Positions 10,035 through 19,485 of a DNA stretch of 64,000 nucleotides are shown here, piece by piece. Every line of letters begins with the position of its first letter. The stretch's first letter is position 1. The stretch is from the NCBI RefSeq assembly GCF_030814415.1, contig NZ_JAUSVB010000003.1, positions 575,779 to 639,778 of the forward strand, given 5' to 3'. The translations under genes and the position numbers were made by a program. The notes below the pieces were generated by a model that saw nothing but the letters and a program-made list of their open reading frames with translations, was not told where the DNA came from and searched no databases. This DNA is from Cellulomonas humilata. GTDB lineage: Bacteria > Actinomycetota > Actinomycetes > Actinomycetales > Cellulomonadaceae.

Positions 10035-10811
10035 GTGAGCGCTGCGCAGCCCGGGTCGGCCGTCCCGCCCGTCGTCGAGGTCGACCTGGGGGCGGGCGTC
10101 CGCGCGGGGTTCAGCACGCGGGCCGGCGGGGTGAGCCGCCCTCCGTACGACGCGCTGAACCTCGGCTACGCGGTCGGCGACGACCCGTCGGCCGTGGACC
10201 GCAACCGGGCGGGGCTCGAGCGCTGGGCCGGCGCACCGGTGGCGTACGCGACGCAGGTGCACGGCTCCCGGGTCGTGGTCCTGTCGGAGCCGCCCGCGAA
10301 CGGGTCCACGTCCGTGGGCGAGGCCGACGCGCTGGTGTCCGTGTCGCCCCGGGTCGCGGTCGCGGTGCTCGTGGCCGACTGCGTCCCGGTCCTGCTGGCC
10401 GACCCCGAGGCGGGCGTCGTGGCCGCCGTGCACGCCGGCCGCCGCGGACTCGTCGCGGGAGTGGTCGAGGCGGCCGTCGCGGTGATGGTCGAGCAGGGCG
10501 CGTCCGTCCAGCGGATGCGCGCCGCCATCGGACCGGCGATCGCCGGACAGTCCTACGAGGTGCCCGCCGAGCTGCAGGACGAGGTCGCGTCCGTGATCCC
10601 GCAGACGCGGGCGACGACGTCGTGGGGGACGCCGGCGCTGGACCTGCCCGCCGGGGTCGCCGCGGTGCTGGAGGGCGCAGGGGTCGAGCTCGTCACCCAC
10701 CTGGCGAGGGACACCTGGACGGACCCAACGCTGTTCTCGTTCCGACGCTCGCAGCGCACGGGCCGGTTCGCCGGTGTCGTCCGGCCTGTCGAGCAGGGCA
10801 ATCGGAGGTGA
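10035..10811 (+). CDS. pgeF: Peptidoglycan editing factor PgeF (YfiH/laccase-domain family)
   Basis: This family of Cys/His zinc- or copper-binding proteins includes PgeF, which corrects misincorporated residues in peptidoglycan precursors; members also show purine nucleoside phosphorylase or polyphenol oxidase activity in vitro. It has 258 residues. The metal/catalytic motifs are YATQVHGSRVVV, VLVADCVPVLLAD, VAAVHAGRRGL and AAIGPAIAGQSYEV. GTG 10035 is 7 bp after the ftsZ stop. The YggS-family PLP gene commonly found between this gene and sepF is absent here. Confidence 0.88.
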   Translation: MSAAQPGSAVPPVVEVDLGAGVRAGFSTRAGGVSRPPYDALNLGYAVGDDPSAVDRNRAGLERWAGAPVAYATQVHGSRVVVLSEPPANGSTSVGEADALVSVSPRVAVAVLVADCVPVLLADPEAGVVAAVHAGRRGLVAGVVEAAVAVMVEQGASVQRMRAAIGPAIAGQSYEVPAELQDEVASVIPQTRATTSWGTPALDLPAGVAAVLEGAGVELVTHLARDTWTDPTLFSFRRSQRTGRFAGVVRPVEQGNRR

Positions 10812-10953
10812 ACGACGAGGTTGTCGGGCGTGTCGCGAGGCGGCCGGAACGGGGGCGTTGCTAGCGTGACCGGCAGAGGGAGCCCACCGTCGCCGGCTGG
10901 ACCGGCACGGGCTCCGGGATGGTCCGGAGAGATCCGGGGAGGGAGCCAACGCG

Positions 10954-11448
10954 ATGGCCGGAGCGCTGCGCAAGACGATGCTGTACCTCGGCCTGGCCGA
11001 CGACCGGTCGGAGCACGAGGAGTACCTCGAGGAGTTCGACGACCAGGAGGTCGCGGTGCCGCAGGAGTACGAGGCCCAGGTCACGCCGCTGCACCGGCCG
11101 ACGCGCACCACCCTGCCCACGCAGGCCGCGCCGCAGGCCGCCCCCGTCGCCGGTGAGCTGCGCCGGATCACGACGATCCACCCTCGGTCCTACAACGACG
11201 CCCGCAAGATCGGTGAGGCGTTCCGCGAGGGCACCCCCGTGATCATGAACCTCACGGACATGGACGACGCGGACGCCAAGCGTCTCGTCGACTTCTCTGC
11301 GGGCCTGATCTTCGGGCTGCACGGCGCGATCGAGCGGGTGACGAGCAAGGTGTTCCTGCTCTCGCCGGCCCACGTCGAGGTCGCCGGTGAGGCCGCCGGA
11401 CCCGTCGCCGAGCCGCCGACACGCGCGGGCTTCTACAACCAGAGCTGA
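10954..11448 (+). CDS. sepF: Cell division protein SepF
   Basis: SepF anchors FtsZ to the membrane and is essential in actinobacteria that lack FtsA. It has 164 residues. An N-terminal amphipathic helix ([14 protein letters not shown]) serves as membrane anchor, an acidic linker follows, and the SepF core runs from about residue 70 ([19 protein letters not shown]) through [17 protein letters not shown] to [20 protein letters not shown] ribosome-binding site precedes ATG 10954. A TAGCGT hexamer at 10862 could be the -10 of its own promoter. Confidence 0.93.
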   Translation: MAGALRKTMLYLGLADDRSEHEEYLEEFDDQEVAVPQEYEAQVTPLHRPTRTTLPTQAAPQAAPVAGELRRITTIHPRSYNDARKIGEAFREGTPVIMNLTDMDDADAKRLVDFSAGLIFGLHGAIERVTSKVFLLSPAHVEVAGEAAGPVAEPPTRAGFYNQS

Positions 11449-11451
11449 CGC

Positions 11452-11736
11452 GTGCAACTCGTCGCAGCCCTGCTGTTCTACGTCGTCCTCGTCTTCTTCA
11501 TCCTGCTGCTGATCCGGCTGGTGCTGGACTGGGTGCAGTTCTTCGCGCGGGACTGGCACCCGTCGGGGATCGCGCTCGTGATCGCCGAGGCGACGTACAC
11601 GGTGACCGATCCACCGCTCAAGGCGTTGCGGCGGGTCCTGCCCCCGCTGGCCATCGGGTCCGTCCGTCTGGACCTGGCTTTCCTGGTGCTGGTGCTGGCC
11701 TGCTCGATCCTGATGAGCATCCTCAGCAGCATCTGA
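11452..11736 (+). CDS. YggT family membrane protein
   Basis: A 94-residue integral membrane protein with two hydrophobic segments (about residues 5-24 and 70-93) separated by the WVQFFARDWHPSG loop and PLKALRRVLPP, as in YggT/YlmG proteins. In actinobacteria this gene is syntenic with sepF and divIVA, and homologues are linked to division or cation homeostasis; the molecular role is unclear. The GTG start is 3 bp after the sepF stop. Confidence 0.85.
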   Translation: MQLVAALLFYVVLVFFILLLIRLVLDWVQFFARDWHPSGIALVIAEATYTVTDPPLKALRRVLPPLAIGSVRLDLAFLVLVLACSILMSILSSI

Positions 11737-11865
11737 TCCGACCCACCGCGCGTCTTGACGCGTGTCGTGGGGACGTGCGCGCGCCGCATTCTCCGCTACC
11801 GTGGCCCGAGGCGGTCGGTGGACTGCCGCCGGCCCGACCGAGCACTACCGACTGAGGTGATGACG

Positions 11866-12549
11866 ATGGCTCTGCTGACCGCAGACGAGGTCTTGAACAA
11901 GAAGTTCCAGGCCACGAAGTTCCGCGAGGGCTACGACCAGGACGAGGTCGACGACTTCCTGGACGAGGTCGTCAACACGCTGCGCGACCTGCAGGGTGAG
12001 AACGACGACCTGAAGACGAAGCTCGCCGCGGCCGAGCGCCGCATCGCCGAGCTGAGCAGGGCGGGCGCCCAGCAGGCCGCGCCGGCCCCGAAGCCGGAGC
12101 CCACGCCCGAGCCCGTCCCGGCACCCGCCCCAGTGATCGCCGCGCCGGTCGCCCAGCAGGCGCCGATCGTCGCGCCGGTGCAGAGCGGACCGCGCACCAG
12201 CGAGCCGGAGTCGGCCACCGGGATGCTCGCCCTGGCCCAGAAGCTGCACGACGACTACGTGCGCAGCGGCCAGGAGGAGTCGGACCGTCTGGTCGGCGAG
12301 GCCAAGAGCCAGGCCAACCGCATCGTCCGTGAGGCCGAGGAGACGTCGCAGCGCACGCTCGGCCAGCTGGAGCAGGAGCGGTCGCTCCTCGAGCGCAAGA
12401 TCGACGAGCTGCGGGTGTTCGAGCGCGACTACCGCACGCGTCTGAAGAGCTACCTGGAGAACCTGCTCGGCGACCTGGACAACCGGGGCAACGCGTTGCC
12501 GCCGCGCTCGGGTCAGCCGCAGACGGTCGGAGACGGCCAGAACCTCTGA
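11866..12549 (+). CDS. divIVA: DivIVA / Wag31 polar growth and septum protein
   Basis: DivIVA is a coiled-coil scaffold that recognises negative membrane curvature and directs polar growth or septum placement in actinobacteria. It has 227 residues: an N-terminal lipid-binding DivIVA domain (LTADEVLNKKFQATKFREGY, then DEVDDFLDEVV), a Pro/Ala-rich linker (about 65-115), and a second long coiled coil (about 120-205). I chose ATG 11866, five bases after the Shine-Dalgarno GAGGTGA; an ATG two codons upstream is possible. A TACCGT at 11797 may be the -10, without a clear -35. Confidence 0.94.
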   Translation: MALLTADEVLNKKFQATKFREGYDQDEVDDFLDEVVNTLRDLQGENDDLKTKLAAAERRIAELSRAGAQQAAPAPKPEPTPEPVPAPAPVIAAPVAQQAPIVAPVQSGPRTSEPESATGMLALAQKLHDDYVRSGQEESDRLVGEAKSQANRIVREAEETSQRTLGQLEQERSLLERKIDELRVFERDYRTRLKSYLENLLGDLDNRGNALPPRSGQPQTVGDGQNL

Positions 12550-12627
12550 CGAGCACCGACGCTCCGGCGACCACCCGCCGGGGGACACTCGCCTGCATCA
12601 CCACAGGTCAGGTCGACACTTTTACAC

Positions 12628-12656
12628 CGCCACGCCGGGTTTCACCCGGCGTGGCG
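12628..12656. terminator. Terminator hairpin after divIVA
   Basis: A perfect 12-bp GC-rich stem (12628-12639 with 12645-12656) around a TTTCA loop, followed by TGTTGTG. It closes the division cluster and lies directly before the next promoter. Confidence 0.8.
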
Positions 12657-12658
12657 TG

Positions 12659-12688
12659 TTGTGTCCCTGACTGCCGCCCGCATACAGT
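12659..12688 (+). promoter_or_regulatory. Promoter of the TraR/DksA gene
   Basis: TTGTGT (12659-12664), an 18-bp spacer and TACAGT (12683-12688). The -35 abuts the preceding terminator stem, consistent with the start of a new transcription unit. Confidence 0.5.
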
Positions 12689-12719
12689 CGCGTGACTTCG
12701 AGGCAAGGGGGGCCCGCTC

Positions 12720-13181
12720 GTGGCCATCAACGACGCGCTCAGCGCGGTTGACGTCAGTACTGACATCAAGGACCTGAGCAAGCTGGTCAAGCAGTTCCCG
12801 GTGCGGGACGGCGAGAAGCCGTGGACCGCGCGGGAGGTCAAGGACATCGCGGAAGAGCTCACCAGCGACATCGACCGACTCACGAGCGAGCTCGCGGCAG
12901 CCGACGCCGAGCTGTCGGACCTGCTGCGCAACTCGGGCGACGGGGCAGGGGACGACCAGGCGGACTCCGGTTCGTCGGCGCTCGAGCGCGAGCAGGAGCT
13001 CACGCTCGTGAACAACACGCGGGACCTGCTCGCGCAGACCACCCGTGCCCTCGCGCGCATCTCCGTCGGCACGTTCGCCACCTGCGAGTCGTGCGGCAAG
13101 GCCGTCGGCAAGGCGCGCGTCCAGGCGTTCCCGCGCGCGACCCTCTGCGTGGAGTGCAAGCAGCGCGAGGAGCGTCGCTGA
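12720..13181 (+). CDS. TraR/DksA-type C4 zinc-finger protein
   Basis: A 153-residue protein with a central coiled coil (about 45-85) and a C-terminal four-cysteine zinc finger, C122-x2-C125-x17-C143-x2-C146. This is the architecture of DksA/TraR proteins, which enter the RNA polymerase secondary channel. Actinobacterial members are poorly characterised. The start is GTG 12720. It forms its own unit between a terminator and the lspA promoter. Confidence 0.8.
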   Translation: MAINDALSAVDVSTDIKDLSKLVKQFPVRDGEKPWTAREVKDIAEELTSDIDRLTSELAAADAELSDLLRNSGDGAGDDQADSGSSALEREQELTLVNNTRDLLAQTTRALARISVGTFATCESCGKAVGKARVQAFPRATLCVECKQREERR

Positions 13182-13189
13182 CGCGCACG

Positions 13190-13195
13190 TAGACT
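13190..13195 (+). promoter_or_regulatory. lspA -10 element (leaderless)
   Basis: TAGACT ends 6 nt before the lspA GTG start, with no Shine-Dalgarno in between, so transcription would begin at or within one base of the start codon. Confidence 0.5.
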
Positions 13196-13201
13196 CCTGC
13201 G

Positions 13202-13840
13202 GTGCCCACCACCACGGACGACCAGCCTGACGCGCCTCCGAGCACTCGTCGGCGTGCCCTGCTGATCGCGCTCTTCTCGATCTCCGCCGTCGTGCTGGTC
13301 CTCGACCAGGTGTCGAAGGCGTGGGCGATCAGCTCGCTGGTCGAGGGTGAGCGCCACGACCTGCTGGGGAGCCTGCTCGGGCTGCAGCTCGTCTTCAACC
13401 CGGGCGCGGCGCTGTCCATCGCCACCGGGATGACGTGGGTGCTGACCATCGTCGCGGCCGTCGTCATCGTGGTCGTCGTCCGGGCCAGCCGCCGGATCGG
13501 GTCCTGGGCCTGGGCGGTCGCGCTCGGCCTGCTGCTGGGCGGCGCGCTCGGCAACCTGGTCGACCGGCTGGTCCGCGAGCCCGGTCTCGCGCGCGGCGAG
13601 GTGATCGACTTCATCGCGTACGCGAACTGGTTCGTCGGCAACATCGCGGACATCGCGATCGTCTCCGCGGCCGTCCTCGTCGTGGTCCTGGCCGGGCTGG
13701 GTATCCACATCGACGGGACGCGTGACGGTCACGGCGAGGCCGAGCCCGACACCGAGGTCGAGGGTGACCAGCTCGACGATGCCGCCCTCGACGAGCAGCA
13801 GGGCGAGACCTCCACGACGACCACCGAGCAGAATGCCTGA
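13202..13840 (+). CDS. lspA: Lipoprotein signal peptidase LspA
   Basis: LspA cleaves the signal peptide of diacylated prolipoproteins in the membrane. It has 212 residues and four hydrophobic segments. The catalytic aspartate motifs are GNLVDRLVR and [18 protein letters not shown] lies in the first helix and [11 protein letters not shown] follows. The C-terminal 45 residues are an acidic, Glu/Asp/Thr-rich cytoplasmic tail, longer than in most homologues. The 3' end overlaps the downstream pseudouridine synthase. Confidence 0.93.
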   Translation: MPTTTDDQPDAPPSTRRRALLIALFSISAVVLVLDQVSKAWAISSLVEGERHDLLGSLLGLQLVFNPGAALSIATGMTWVLTIVAAVVIVVVVRASRRIGSWAWAVALGLLLGGALGNLVDRLVREPGLARGEVIDFIAYANWFVGNIADIAIVSAAVLVVVLAGLGIHIDGTRDGHGEAEPDTEVEGDQLDDAALDEQQGETSTTTTEQNA

Positions 13841-14771
13841 CACGCGCGCGATGCCCGTGCCGGACGGGCTCGTCGGCGAGCGGGTCGACGCGGCGCTGGC
13901 GCGGCTGCTGGGGCTGTCCCGCACGCGGGCGGCGGAGATCGCCGAGGCCGGGGGCGTGCAGCTCGACGGCAAGGAGCTCGGCAAGTCCGACCGGTTGTCC
14001 GCGGGCGGCTGGCTCGAGGTCCAGATCCCGGACGTCGTCCCCGCGGAGAGCATCGAGATCGTCGCCGAGCCGGTGCCCGGCATGCGGATCGTGTACGACG
14101 ACGACGACCTGGTGGTCATCGACAAGCCCGTCGGTGTCGCGGCGCACCCGTCGCCCGGCTGGTCCGGTCCGACCGTCGTCGGCGCGCTCATGGCCGTCGG
14201 CTACCGGATCTCCACGTCGGGGGCGGCGGAGCGGCAGGGGATCGTGCACCGCCTGGACGCGGGGACGTCCGGCCTGATGGTCGTCGCCAAGTCCGAGCAC
14301 GCCTACACGGTGCTCAAGCGGGCGTTCAAGGAGCGCACGGTCGAGAAGGTCTACCACGCGCTCGTGCAGGGCCACCCGGAGCCGACGACGGGCACCATCG
14401 ACGCCCCCATCGGCCGGCACCCCAGCTCGGACTGGAAGTTCGCGGTGGTCGCGGACGGCAAGCCGTCGATCACGCACTACGAGGTGCTCGAGATGCTGCC
14501 CGCGGCCTCCCTGGTCGAGGTGCACCTGGAGACCGGTCGCACGCACCAGATCCGCGTGCACTTCGCGGCGACGCGACACCCCTGCGTCGGCGACCTCATG
14601 TACGGCGCGGACCCGGCTCTCGCCGCGCGCGTGGGGCTGACGCGGCAGTGGCTGCACGCCATGCGGCTCGGCTTCCACCACCCGAGCACGGGGGAGTGGC
14701 TGGAGCTGACCAGCGAGTACCCGGAGGACCTGTCGCGGTCGCTGGCGGTGCTGCAGGACGGGTACGCGTGA
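13833..14771 (+). CDS. rluD: RluD-type 23S rRNA pseudouridine synthase
   Basis: It converts uridines to pseudouridine in 23S rRNA (helix 69 for RluD). It has 312 residues: an N-terminal S4 RNA-binding domain ([20 protein letters not shown]), then the catalytic domain with [16 protein letters not shown], whose Asp is the catalytic residue, and [14 protein letters not shown] near the end. The ATG at 13833 overlaps the last 8 bp of lspA. lspA-rluD adjacency is common in many bacteria. The family assignment is firm; which uridines are targeted is inferred. Confidence 0.88.
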   Translation: MPDTRAMPVPDGLVGERVDAALARLLGLSRTRAAEIAEAGGVQLDGKELGKSDRLSAGGWLEVQIPDVVPAESIEIVAEPVPGMRIVYDDDDLVVIDKPVGVAAHPSPGWSGPTVVGALMAVGYRISTSGAAERQGIVHRLDAGTSGLMVVAKSEHAYTVLKRAFKERTVEKVYHALVQGHPEPTTGTIDAPIGRHPSSDWKFAVVADGKPSITHYEVLEMLPAASLVEVHLETGRTHQIRVHFAATRHPCVGDLMYGADPALAARVGLTRQWLHAMRLGFHHPSTGEWLELTSEYPEDLSRSLAVLQDGYA

Positions 14772-15250
14772 GCGTGCGCGTCGTCCGGGTCGAGACGCCC
14801 GAGCAGCGCGCGGCGATGACGTCGATCCGGATGGCCGTGTTCGTGCACGAGCAGAACGTGGTAGCGGAGAACGAGATGGACGCGCTCGACGACGACCCGG
14901 CGACCCTGCACGTCCTCGCGGTCGGCGACGACGGCTCGGCGCTGGGAACCGCCCGCCTCCTGCCGCCCCACCACGCGGGTGAGCCTGCGCACATCGGACG
15001 GGTCGCGGTCGACGGCGCGGCGCGCGGGCTGGGCGTCGGCGCGCTGCTGATGGCCGCGCTCGAGGACGAGGCGCTGGAGCGGTTCGGGGACGTGACGGAC
15101 GGTGTCCGGAGCGTGTCCGTCGAGCTCAGCGCGCAGGAGCAGGCGCTGGGCTTCTACGCCCGGCTGGGCTACGTCGCGCGGCCCGAGCGGTACCTCGACG
15201 AGGCCATCTGGCACCGCGACGCGGTGAAGGTCGTCACTGCTCCGGCCTAG
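14768..15250 (+). CDS. GNAT family N-acetyltransferase
   Basis: A 160-residue acetyl-CoA-dependent acyltransferase. The acetyl-CoA-binding segment is [20 protein letters not shown] (Q/RxxGxG/A type), followed by the [16 protein letters not shown] motif near the C-terminus; [14 protein letters not shown] is typical of the ElaA/YjcF-like subgroup. The substrate is unknown. The GTG overlaps the rluD stop as GTGA, so it is co-translated. Confidence 0.82.
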   Translation: MSVRVVRVETPEQRAAMTSIRMAVFVHEQNVVAENEMDALDDDPATLHVLAVGDDGSALGTARLLPPHHAGEPAHIGRVAVDGAARGLGVGALLMAALEDEALERFGDVTDGVRSVSVELSAQEQALGFYARLGYVARPERYLDEAIWHRDAVKVVTAPA

Positions 15251-15320
15251 GCGCGCCGCGACACGCCGGGCACCTCGCCGACACAGCCGGTCGGCGCCCA
15301 GGAGTGTCGGCGCCGCGACG

Positions 15321-15326
15321 TAGGAT
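15321..15326 (+). promoter_or_regulatory. dnaE -10 element (leaderless)
   Basis: TAGGAT lies 7 nt before the dnaE ATG, with no ribosome-binding site between them. Confidence 0.5.
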
Positions 15327-15333
15327 CGCCCGC

Positions 15334-18300
15334 ATGGCATCAGCTGGGGGCTCCGACTTCGTCCACCTCCACGTGCACACCGAGTACTCGATGCTCGACG
15401 GCGCGGCTCGCCTGGACGACCTCTTCACCGAGGCCAACCGGCTCGGTCAGACGGCCGTCGCCATCACCGACCACGGGTACCTGTTCGGGGCGTTCGACTT
15501 CTGGCAGAAGGCCAAGAACCACGGGATCAAGCCGATCATCGGCGTCGAGGCGTACGTCACGCCGGGCACCAGCCGGTTCGACCAGAACCGGGTGCGGTGG
15601 GGCGAGGCGCACCAGGCGTCCGACGACGTCTCGGCGCGCGGCGCGTACACGCACATGACCCTGCTGGCGAAGTCCACCAAGGGGATGCACAACCTCTTCC
15701 GGATGTCGTCGCTGGCGTCGCTCGAGGGCCAGATGGGCAAGTGGCCGCGCATGGACCGCGACCTGCTCAGCACGTACAGCGACGGGCTCATCGCGACCAC
15801 CGGCTGCCCGTCGGGCGAGGTGCAGACCCGCATCCGGCTGGGCCAGTTCGACGAGGCCGTGCGGGCCGCCGGCGAGATGCAGGACCTGTTCGGCAAGGAG
15901 AACTACTACGTCGAGCTGATGGACCACGGGCTCGAGATCGAGACGCGGGTCATCAAGGACCTGCGGCGCCTGGCCGAGTCGATCGGCGCTCCCGTCGTCG
16001 CGACGAACGACCTGCACTACACCAAGCACGAGGACAGCCACGCGCACGAGGTGCTGCTGTGCGTCCAGTCGGGCTCGACCCTGGCCGACCCCGACCGGTT
16101 CAAGTTCGACACCGACCAGTTCTACCTGAAGTCCGCGGAGGAGATGCGGCGCACCTGGGCGGAGATCCCGGAGGCGTGCGACAACACCGTCCTCATCGCG
16201 GAGCAGTGCGAGGTGGAGTTCAACACCGACGCCAACTTCATGCCGAACTTCCCCGTGCCGGTGGGGGAGAGCGAGGACTCCTGGTTCATCAAGGAGGTCG
16301 AGACCGGTCTGCAGAAGCGGTACCACGGGGAGATCCCGTCGGACGTCCGCACGCAGGCGGAGTACGAGACGGGCGTCATCACCCAGCTCGGGTTCTCGGG
16401 CTACTTCCTCGTGGTCGCCGACTTCATCAACTGGGCCAAGGACCAGGGCATCCGCGTGGGTCCCGGCCGCGGGTCCGCGGCCGGCTCGATGGCGTCGTAC
16501 GCGATGGGCATCACGGAGCTGGACCCGCTGGAGCACGGCCTGATCTTCGAGCGGTTCCTCAACCCGGAGCGCGTGTCCTGGCCCGACGTCGACGTCGACT
16601 TCGACGAGCGTCGGCGCGGCGAGGTCATCCGGTACGTGACGGACAAGTACGGCGAGGACCGCGTCGCCCAGATCGTCACCTACGGCACCATCAAGGCCAA
16701 GCAGGCCCTCAAGGATGCCTCCCGCGTCCTGGGCTTCCCGTTCGCGATGGGGGAGAAGCTCACCAAGGCGATGCCGCCGGCCGTGATGGGCAAGGACATC
16801 ACGCTGTCGGGCATCTACAACCCGCAGGACCCGCGCTACGCGGAGGCCGACGAGTTCCGCCAGGTGGTGCAGGCCGACCCCGAGGCGCAGCGCGTGCTGG
16901 AGACCGCCAAGGGGCTGGAGAACCTCAAGCGGCAGTGGGGTGTGCACGCGGCCGGCGTCATCATGTCGAGCGAGCCGCTGGTGGACATCGTCCCGATCAT
17001 GCGGCGCCCGCAGGACGGCGCGATCATCACGCAGTTCGACCAGCCGGGGTCCGAGGCCCTGGGCCTGATCAAGATGGACTTCCTCGGCCTGCGCAACCTC
17101 ACGATCCTCGACGACGCCCTCGAGAACATCGAGATGAACGGCAAGCCGGCCATCAAGATCGAAGAGGTGCCGCTCGACGACCCGGCGACGTACGAGCTCC
17201 TCGGTCGCGGCGACACCCTGGGCGTGTTCCAGCTCGACGGCGGGCCCATGCGGTCGCTGCTGCGCCAGATGCGCCCGGACAACTTCGAGGACATCTCGGC
17301 CGTCATCGCGCTGTACCGGCCGGGCCCGATGGGGATGAACTCCCACATCAACTACGCGCTGCGCAAGAACGGCCTGCAGAAGGTGGAACCCATCCACCCC
17401 GAGCTGGAGGCGCCGCTCGAGGAGGTCGTGGGCATCACCCACGGCCTGATCGTCTACCAGGAGCAGGTGCAGCGCGCCGCGCAGAAGCTGGCCGGCTACA
17501 CGCTCGGCCAGGCCGACCTGCTGCGCCGCGCGATGGGCAAGAAGAAGAAGGAGGTCCTGGACAAGGAGTTCGTCCCGTTCCAGGCCGGCATGCGCGAGCG
17601 CGGCTACTCGGACGCCTCCATCCAGGCCGTCTGGGACGTGCTGGTGCCGTTCGCCGGGTACGCCTTCAACAAGGCCCACTCGGCCGCCTACGGGGTCATC
17701 TCCTACTGGACCGCCTACCTCAAGGCGAACTACCCGACCGAGTACATGGCCGGTCTGCTCACCAGCGTGCGCGACGACAAGGACAAGTCGGCGCTGTACC
17801 TGGGCGAGTGCCGGCACATGGGCATCACGGTGCTCGCACCGGACGTCAACTCGTCGTCGGCGAACTTCACGGCCGTCGGCAAGGACATCCGGTTCGGTCT
17901 GACCGCCATCCGCAACGTCGGCGCCAACGTGGTCGACGCGATCGTGCGGGCGCGCGAGGAGAAGGGCGCGTTCACGTCCTTCACCGACTTCCTCGACAAG
18001 GTGCCGGCGGTCGTCTGCAACAAGCGGACCATCGAGTCGCTGATCAAGGCCGGGGCGTTCGACTCGCTCGGTCATGCGCGGCGCGCGCTGCTGCTGGTGC
18101 ACGAGCAGGCGGTCGACTCGGTGATCGGCGTCAAGCGCAAGGAGGCGGAGGGGCAGTTCGACCTGTTCGCCGACCTCATGGGCGGGGACGACGGCGCGCA
18201 GGGCTTCGCGGTGGTCGTGCCGGACCTGCCGGACTGGGACAAGAAGCAGCGACTCGCGTTCGAGCGGGAGATGCTCGGCCTGTACGTGTCGGACCACCCG

Positions 18301-18873
18301 CTGTCCGGGCTGGAGCACGTGCTCGCCGCCGCGGCGGACGTGTCGATCGCGACGCTGTTGCAGGACGAGCAGCGCCCGGACGGGTCGACGGTGGTCATCG
18401 CCGGCCTCATCACCTCGCTCCAGCGCAAGATGTCGAAGCAGGGCAACCCGTGGGCCGCGGTCACCATCGAGGACATGGAGGCCTCGGTCGAGATCATGTT
18501 CTTCGGCGAGACCTACCTGGCCTACTCCACCGCGCTCGCCGAGGACGCGGTCGTGGTGATCCGCGGGCGCGTGCGGCGGCGCGACGAGACCATGCAGCTG
18601 CAGGCCATGGAGGTGTCGCTGCCGGACGTGTCCCAGGCGGCGGACGCGCCGGTCGTGGTCTCGATGGCGGTCTCCCGGTGCACGCCGCCGGTGGTGGAGC
18701 GGCTCCGTGAGGTGCTCTCCACGCACCCGGGCGTGACGGAGGTCCACCTGCGGCTCACCAGTCCGGGTCGCGCGACCGTGATGCGGCTCGACCACGGGCT
18801 GCGCGTGGAGCGGTCGCCGTCCCTGTTCGGCGACCTGAAGGCGCTCCTCGGGCCTAGCTGCCTGGCGTCCTGA
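15334..18873 (+). CDS. dnaE: DNA polymerase III subunit alpha DnaE
   Basis: DnaE is the replicative polymerase catalytic subunit. It has 1179 residues, normal for DnaE1. Order of domains: N-terminal PHP domain (HLHVHTEYSMLDGA), polymerase palm with the catalytic Asp motif SWPDVDVDFDERRRGE, thumb and fingers (KQALKDASRVLGFP, GVHAAGVIMS), tandem HhH region (FNKAHSAAYGVISYW), and a C-terminal OB fold (VVIAGLITSLQRKMSKQG). ATG 15334 follows a TAGGAT hexamer by 7 nt. The gene ends in a 20-bp convergent overlap with the peroxiredoxin gene. Confidence 0.97.
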   Translation: MASAGGSDFVHLHVHTEYSMLDGAARLDDLFTEANRLGQTAVAITDHGYLFGAFDFWQKAKNHGIKPIIGVEAYVTPGTSRFDQNRVRWGEAHQASDDVSARGAYTHMTLLAKSTKGMHNLFRMSSLASLEGQMGKWPRMDRDLLSTYSDGLIATTGCPSGEVQTRIRLGQFDEAVRAAGEMQDLFGKENYYVELMDHGLEIETRVIKDLRRLAESIGAPVVATNDLHYTKHEDSHAHEVLLCVQSGSTLADPDRFKFDTDQFYLKSAEEMRRTWAEIPEACDNTVLIAEQCEVEFNTDANFMPNFPVPVGESEDSWFIKEVETGLQKRYHGEIPSDVRTQAEYETGVITQLGFSGYFLVVADFINWAKDQGIRVGPGRGSAAGSMASYAMGITELDPLEHGLIFERFLNPERVSWPDVDVDFDERRRGEVIRYVTDKYGEDRVAQIVTYGTIKAKQALKDASRVLGFPFAMGEKLTKAMPPAVMGKDITLSGIYNPQDPRYAEADEFRQVVQADPEAQRVLETAKGLENLKRQWGVHAAGVIMSSEPLVDIVPIMRRPQDGAIITQFDQPGSEALGLIKMDFLGLRNLTILDDALENIEMNGKPAIKIEEVPLDDPATYELLGRGDTLGVFQLDGGPMRSLLRQMRPDNFEDISAVIALYRPGPMGMNSHINYALRKNGLQKVEPIHPELEAPLEEVVGITHGLIVYQEQVQRAAQKLAGYTLGQADLLRRAMGKKKKEVLDKEFVPFQAGMRERGYSDASIQAVWDVLVPFAGYAFNKAHSAAYGVISYWTAYLKANYPTEYMAGLLTSVRDDKDKSALYLGECRHMGITVLAPDVNSSSANFTAVGKDIRFGLTAIRNVGANVVDAIVRAREEKGAFTSFTDFLDKVPAVVCNKRTIESLIKAGAFDSLGHARRALLLVHEQAVDSVIGVKRKEAEGQFDLFADLMGGDDGAQGFAVVVPDLPDWDKKQRLAFEREMLGLYVSDHPLSGLEHVLAAAADVSIATLLQDEQRPDGSTVVIAGLITSLQRKMSKQGNPWAAVTIEDMEASVEIMFFGETYLAYSTALAEDAVVVIRGRVRRRDETMQLQAMEVSLPDVSQAADAPVVVSMAVSRCTPPVVERLREVLSTHPGVTEVHLRLTSPGRATVMRLDHGLRVERSPSLFGDLKALLGPSCLAS

Positions 18874-19420
18874 CCAGCCACGCGAGCACCTCGGCCGCGT
18901 GCTGGTCGGGCGGGAAGACGGGGTAGAAGACCTTCTCGACGACGCCGTTCCGGACCACCATCGTCAGGCGTCGCAGCAGGGTGCGGCCGGCGACCTCGAA
19001 CGTCGGCAGACCCATCGCGCGCGTGAGCTCGAAGGCCCCGTCGCTGAGCATGGGGAACGGCAGGTGCAGGCGGTCGACCGCCTCGCGCTGGTAAGGCGTG
19101 TCCTGGGTCGACAGGCCGTACACCGTGGACGCACCGGCGGCGAGCAGGTCGGCGTGGTGGTCGCGGAACGCGCACGCCTCGGCGGTGCAGCCGCGTGCGC
19201 CGGGGATGGTGTCCCAGTCGTCGGGCAGGTCCGTGCCCGGCCGGCCGGTGAGCGGGTAGGCGTAGACGATCGTGCGCCCGGAGCCGAGCCGGTCCAGCGC
19301 GACGACGGAGCCGTCGGTCGCGGGCAGCGAGATCGCGGGGAGCGGTGTGCCCGCCAGGTGGTCGGCCGCACCGTCGTCGGCGGGTGCGGGGAGGTCGTCG
19401 GGAAGTCGCGTGAGGTCCAC
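18854..19420 (-). CDS. PrxQ/BCP-like peroxiredoxin
   Basis: A thiol peroxidase of 188 residues in the AhpC/TSA superfamily. The motif GCTAEACAFRDHHADL matches the PrxQ/BCP signature, with C78 as likely peroxidatic and C83 as resolving cysteine. It differs from the usual pattern by about ten extra residues between YPLTG and GARGC. I chose GTG 19420 because a TACCCT hexamer (19433-19428 on this strand) lies 7 nt upstream; an ATG at 19468 would put the operator inside the gene. It is divergent from arsR and overlaps dnaE tail to tail. Confidence 0.8.
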   Translation of the reverse strand: MDLTRLPDDLPAPADDGAADHLAGTPLPAISLPATDGSVVALDRLGSGRTIVYAYPLTGRPGTDLPDDWDTIPGARGCTAEACAFRDHHADLLAAGASTVYGLSTQDTPYQREAVDRLHLPFPMLSDGAFELTRAMGLPTFEVAGRTLLRRLTMVVRNGVVEKVFYPVFPPDQHAAEVLAWLVRTPGS

Positions 19421-19441
19421 GACCCCGAGGGTAGCGGGCGC

Positions 19442-19461
19442 ATATACCACTTGCGTTATAT
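19442..19461. promoter_or_regulatory. Probable ArsR operator between peroxiredoxin and arsR
   Basis: An imperfect AT-rich palindrome with arms ATATA (19442-19446) and TATAT (19457-19461) and partly symmetric C/G positions inside. It covers a TTGCGT -35 (19451-19456), spaced 17 bp from an AAGTAT -10 (19474-19479) of the arsR gene. Position and symmetry fit autoregulation by the adjacent ArsR-family repressor. Confidence 0.55.
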
Positions 19462-19485
19462 AACCCATGGTGGAAGTATGAGTGC

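Noticed and set aside
15340..18795. An 1151-codon minus-strand frame opposite dnaE
   Set aside because: It is a mirror of the dnaE codons with no recognisable protein features.
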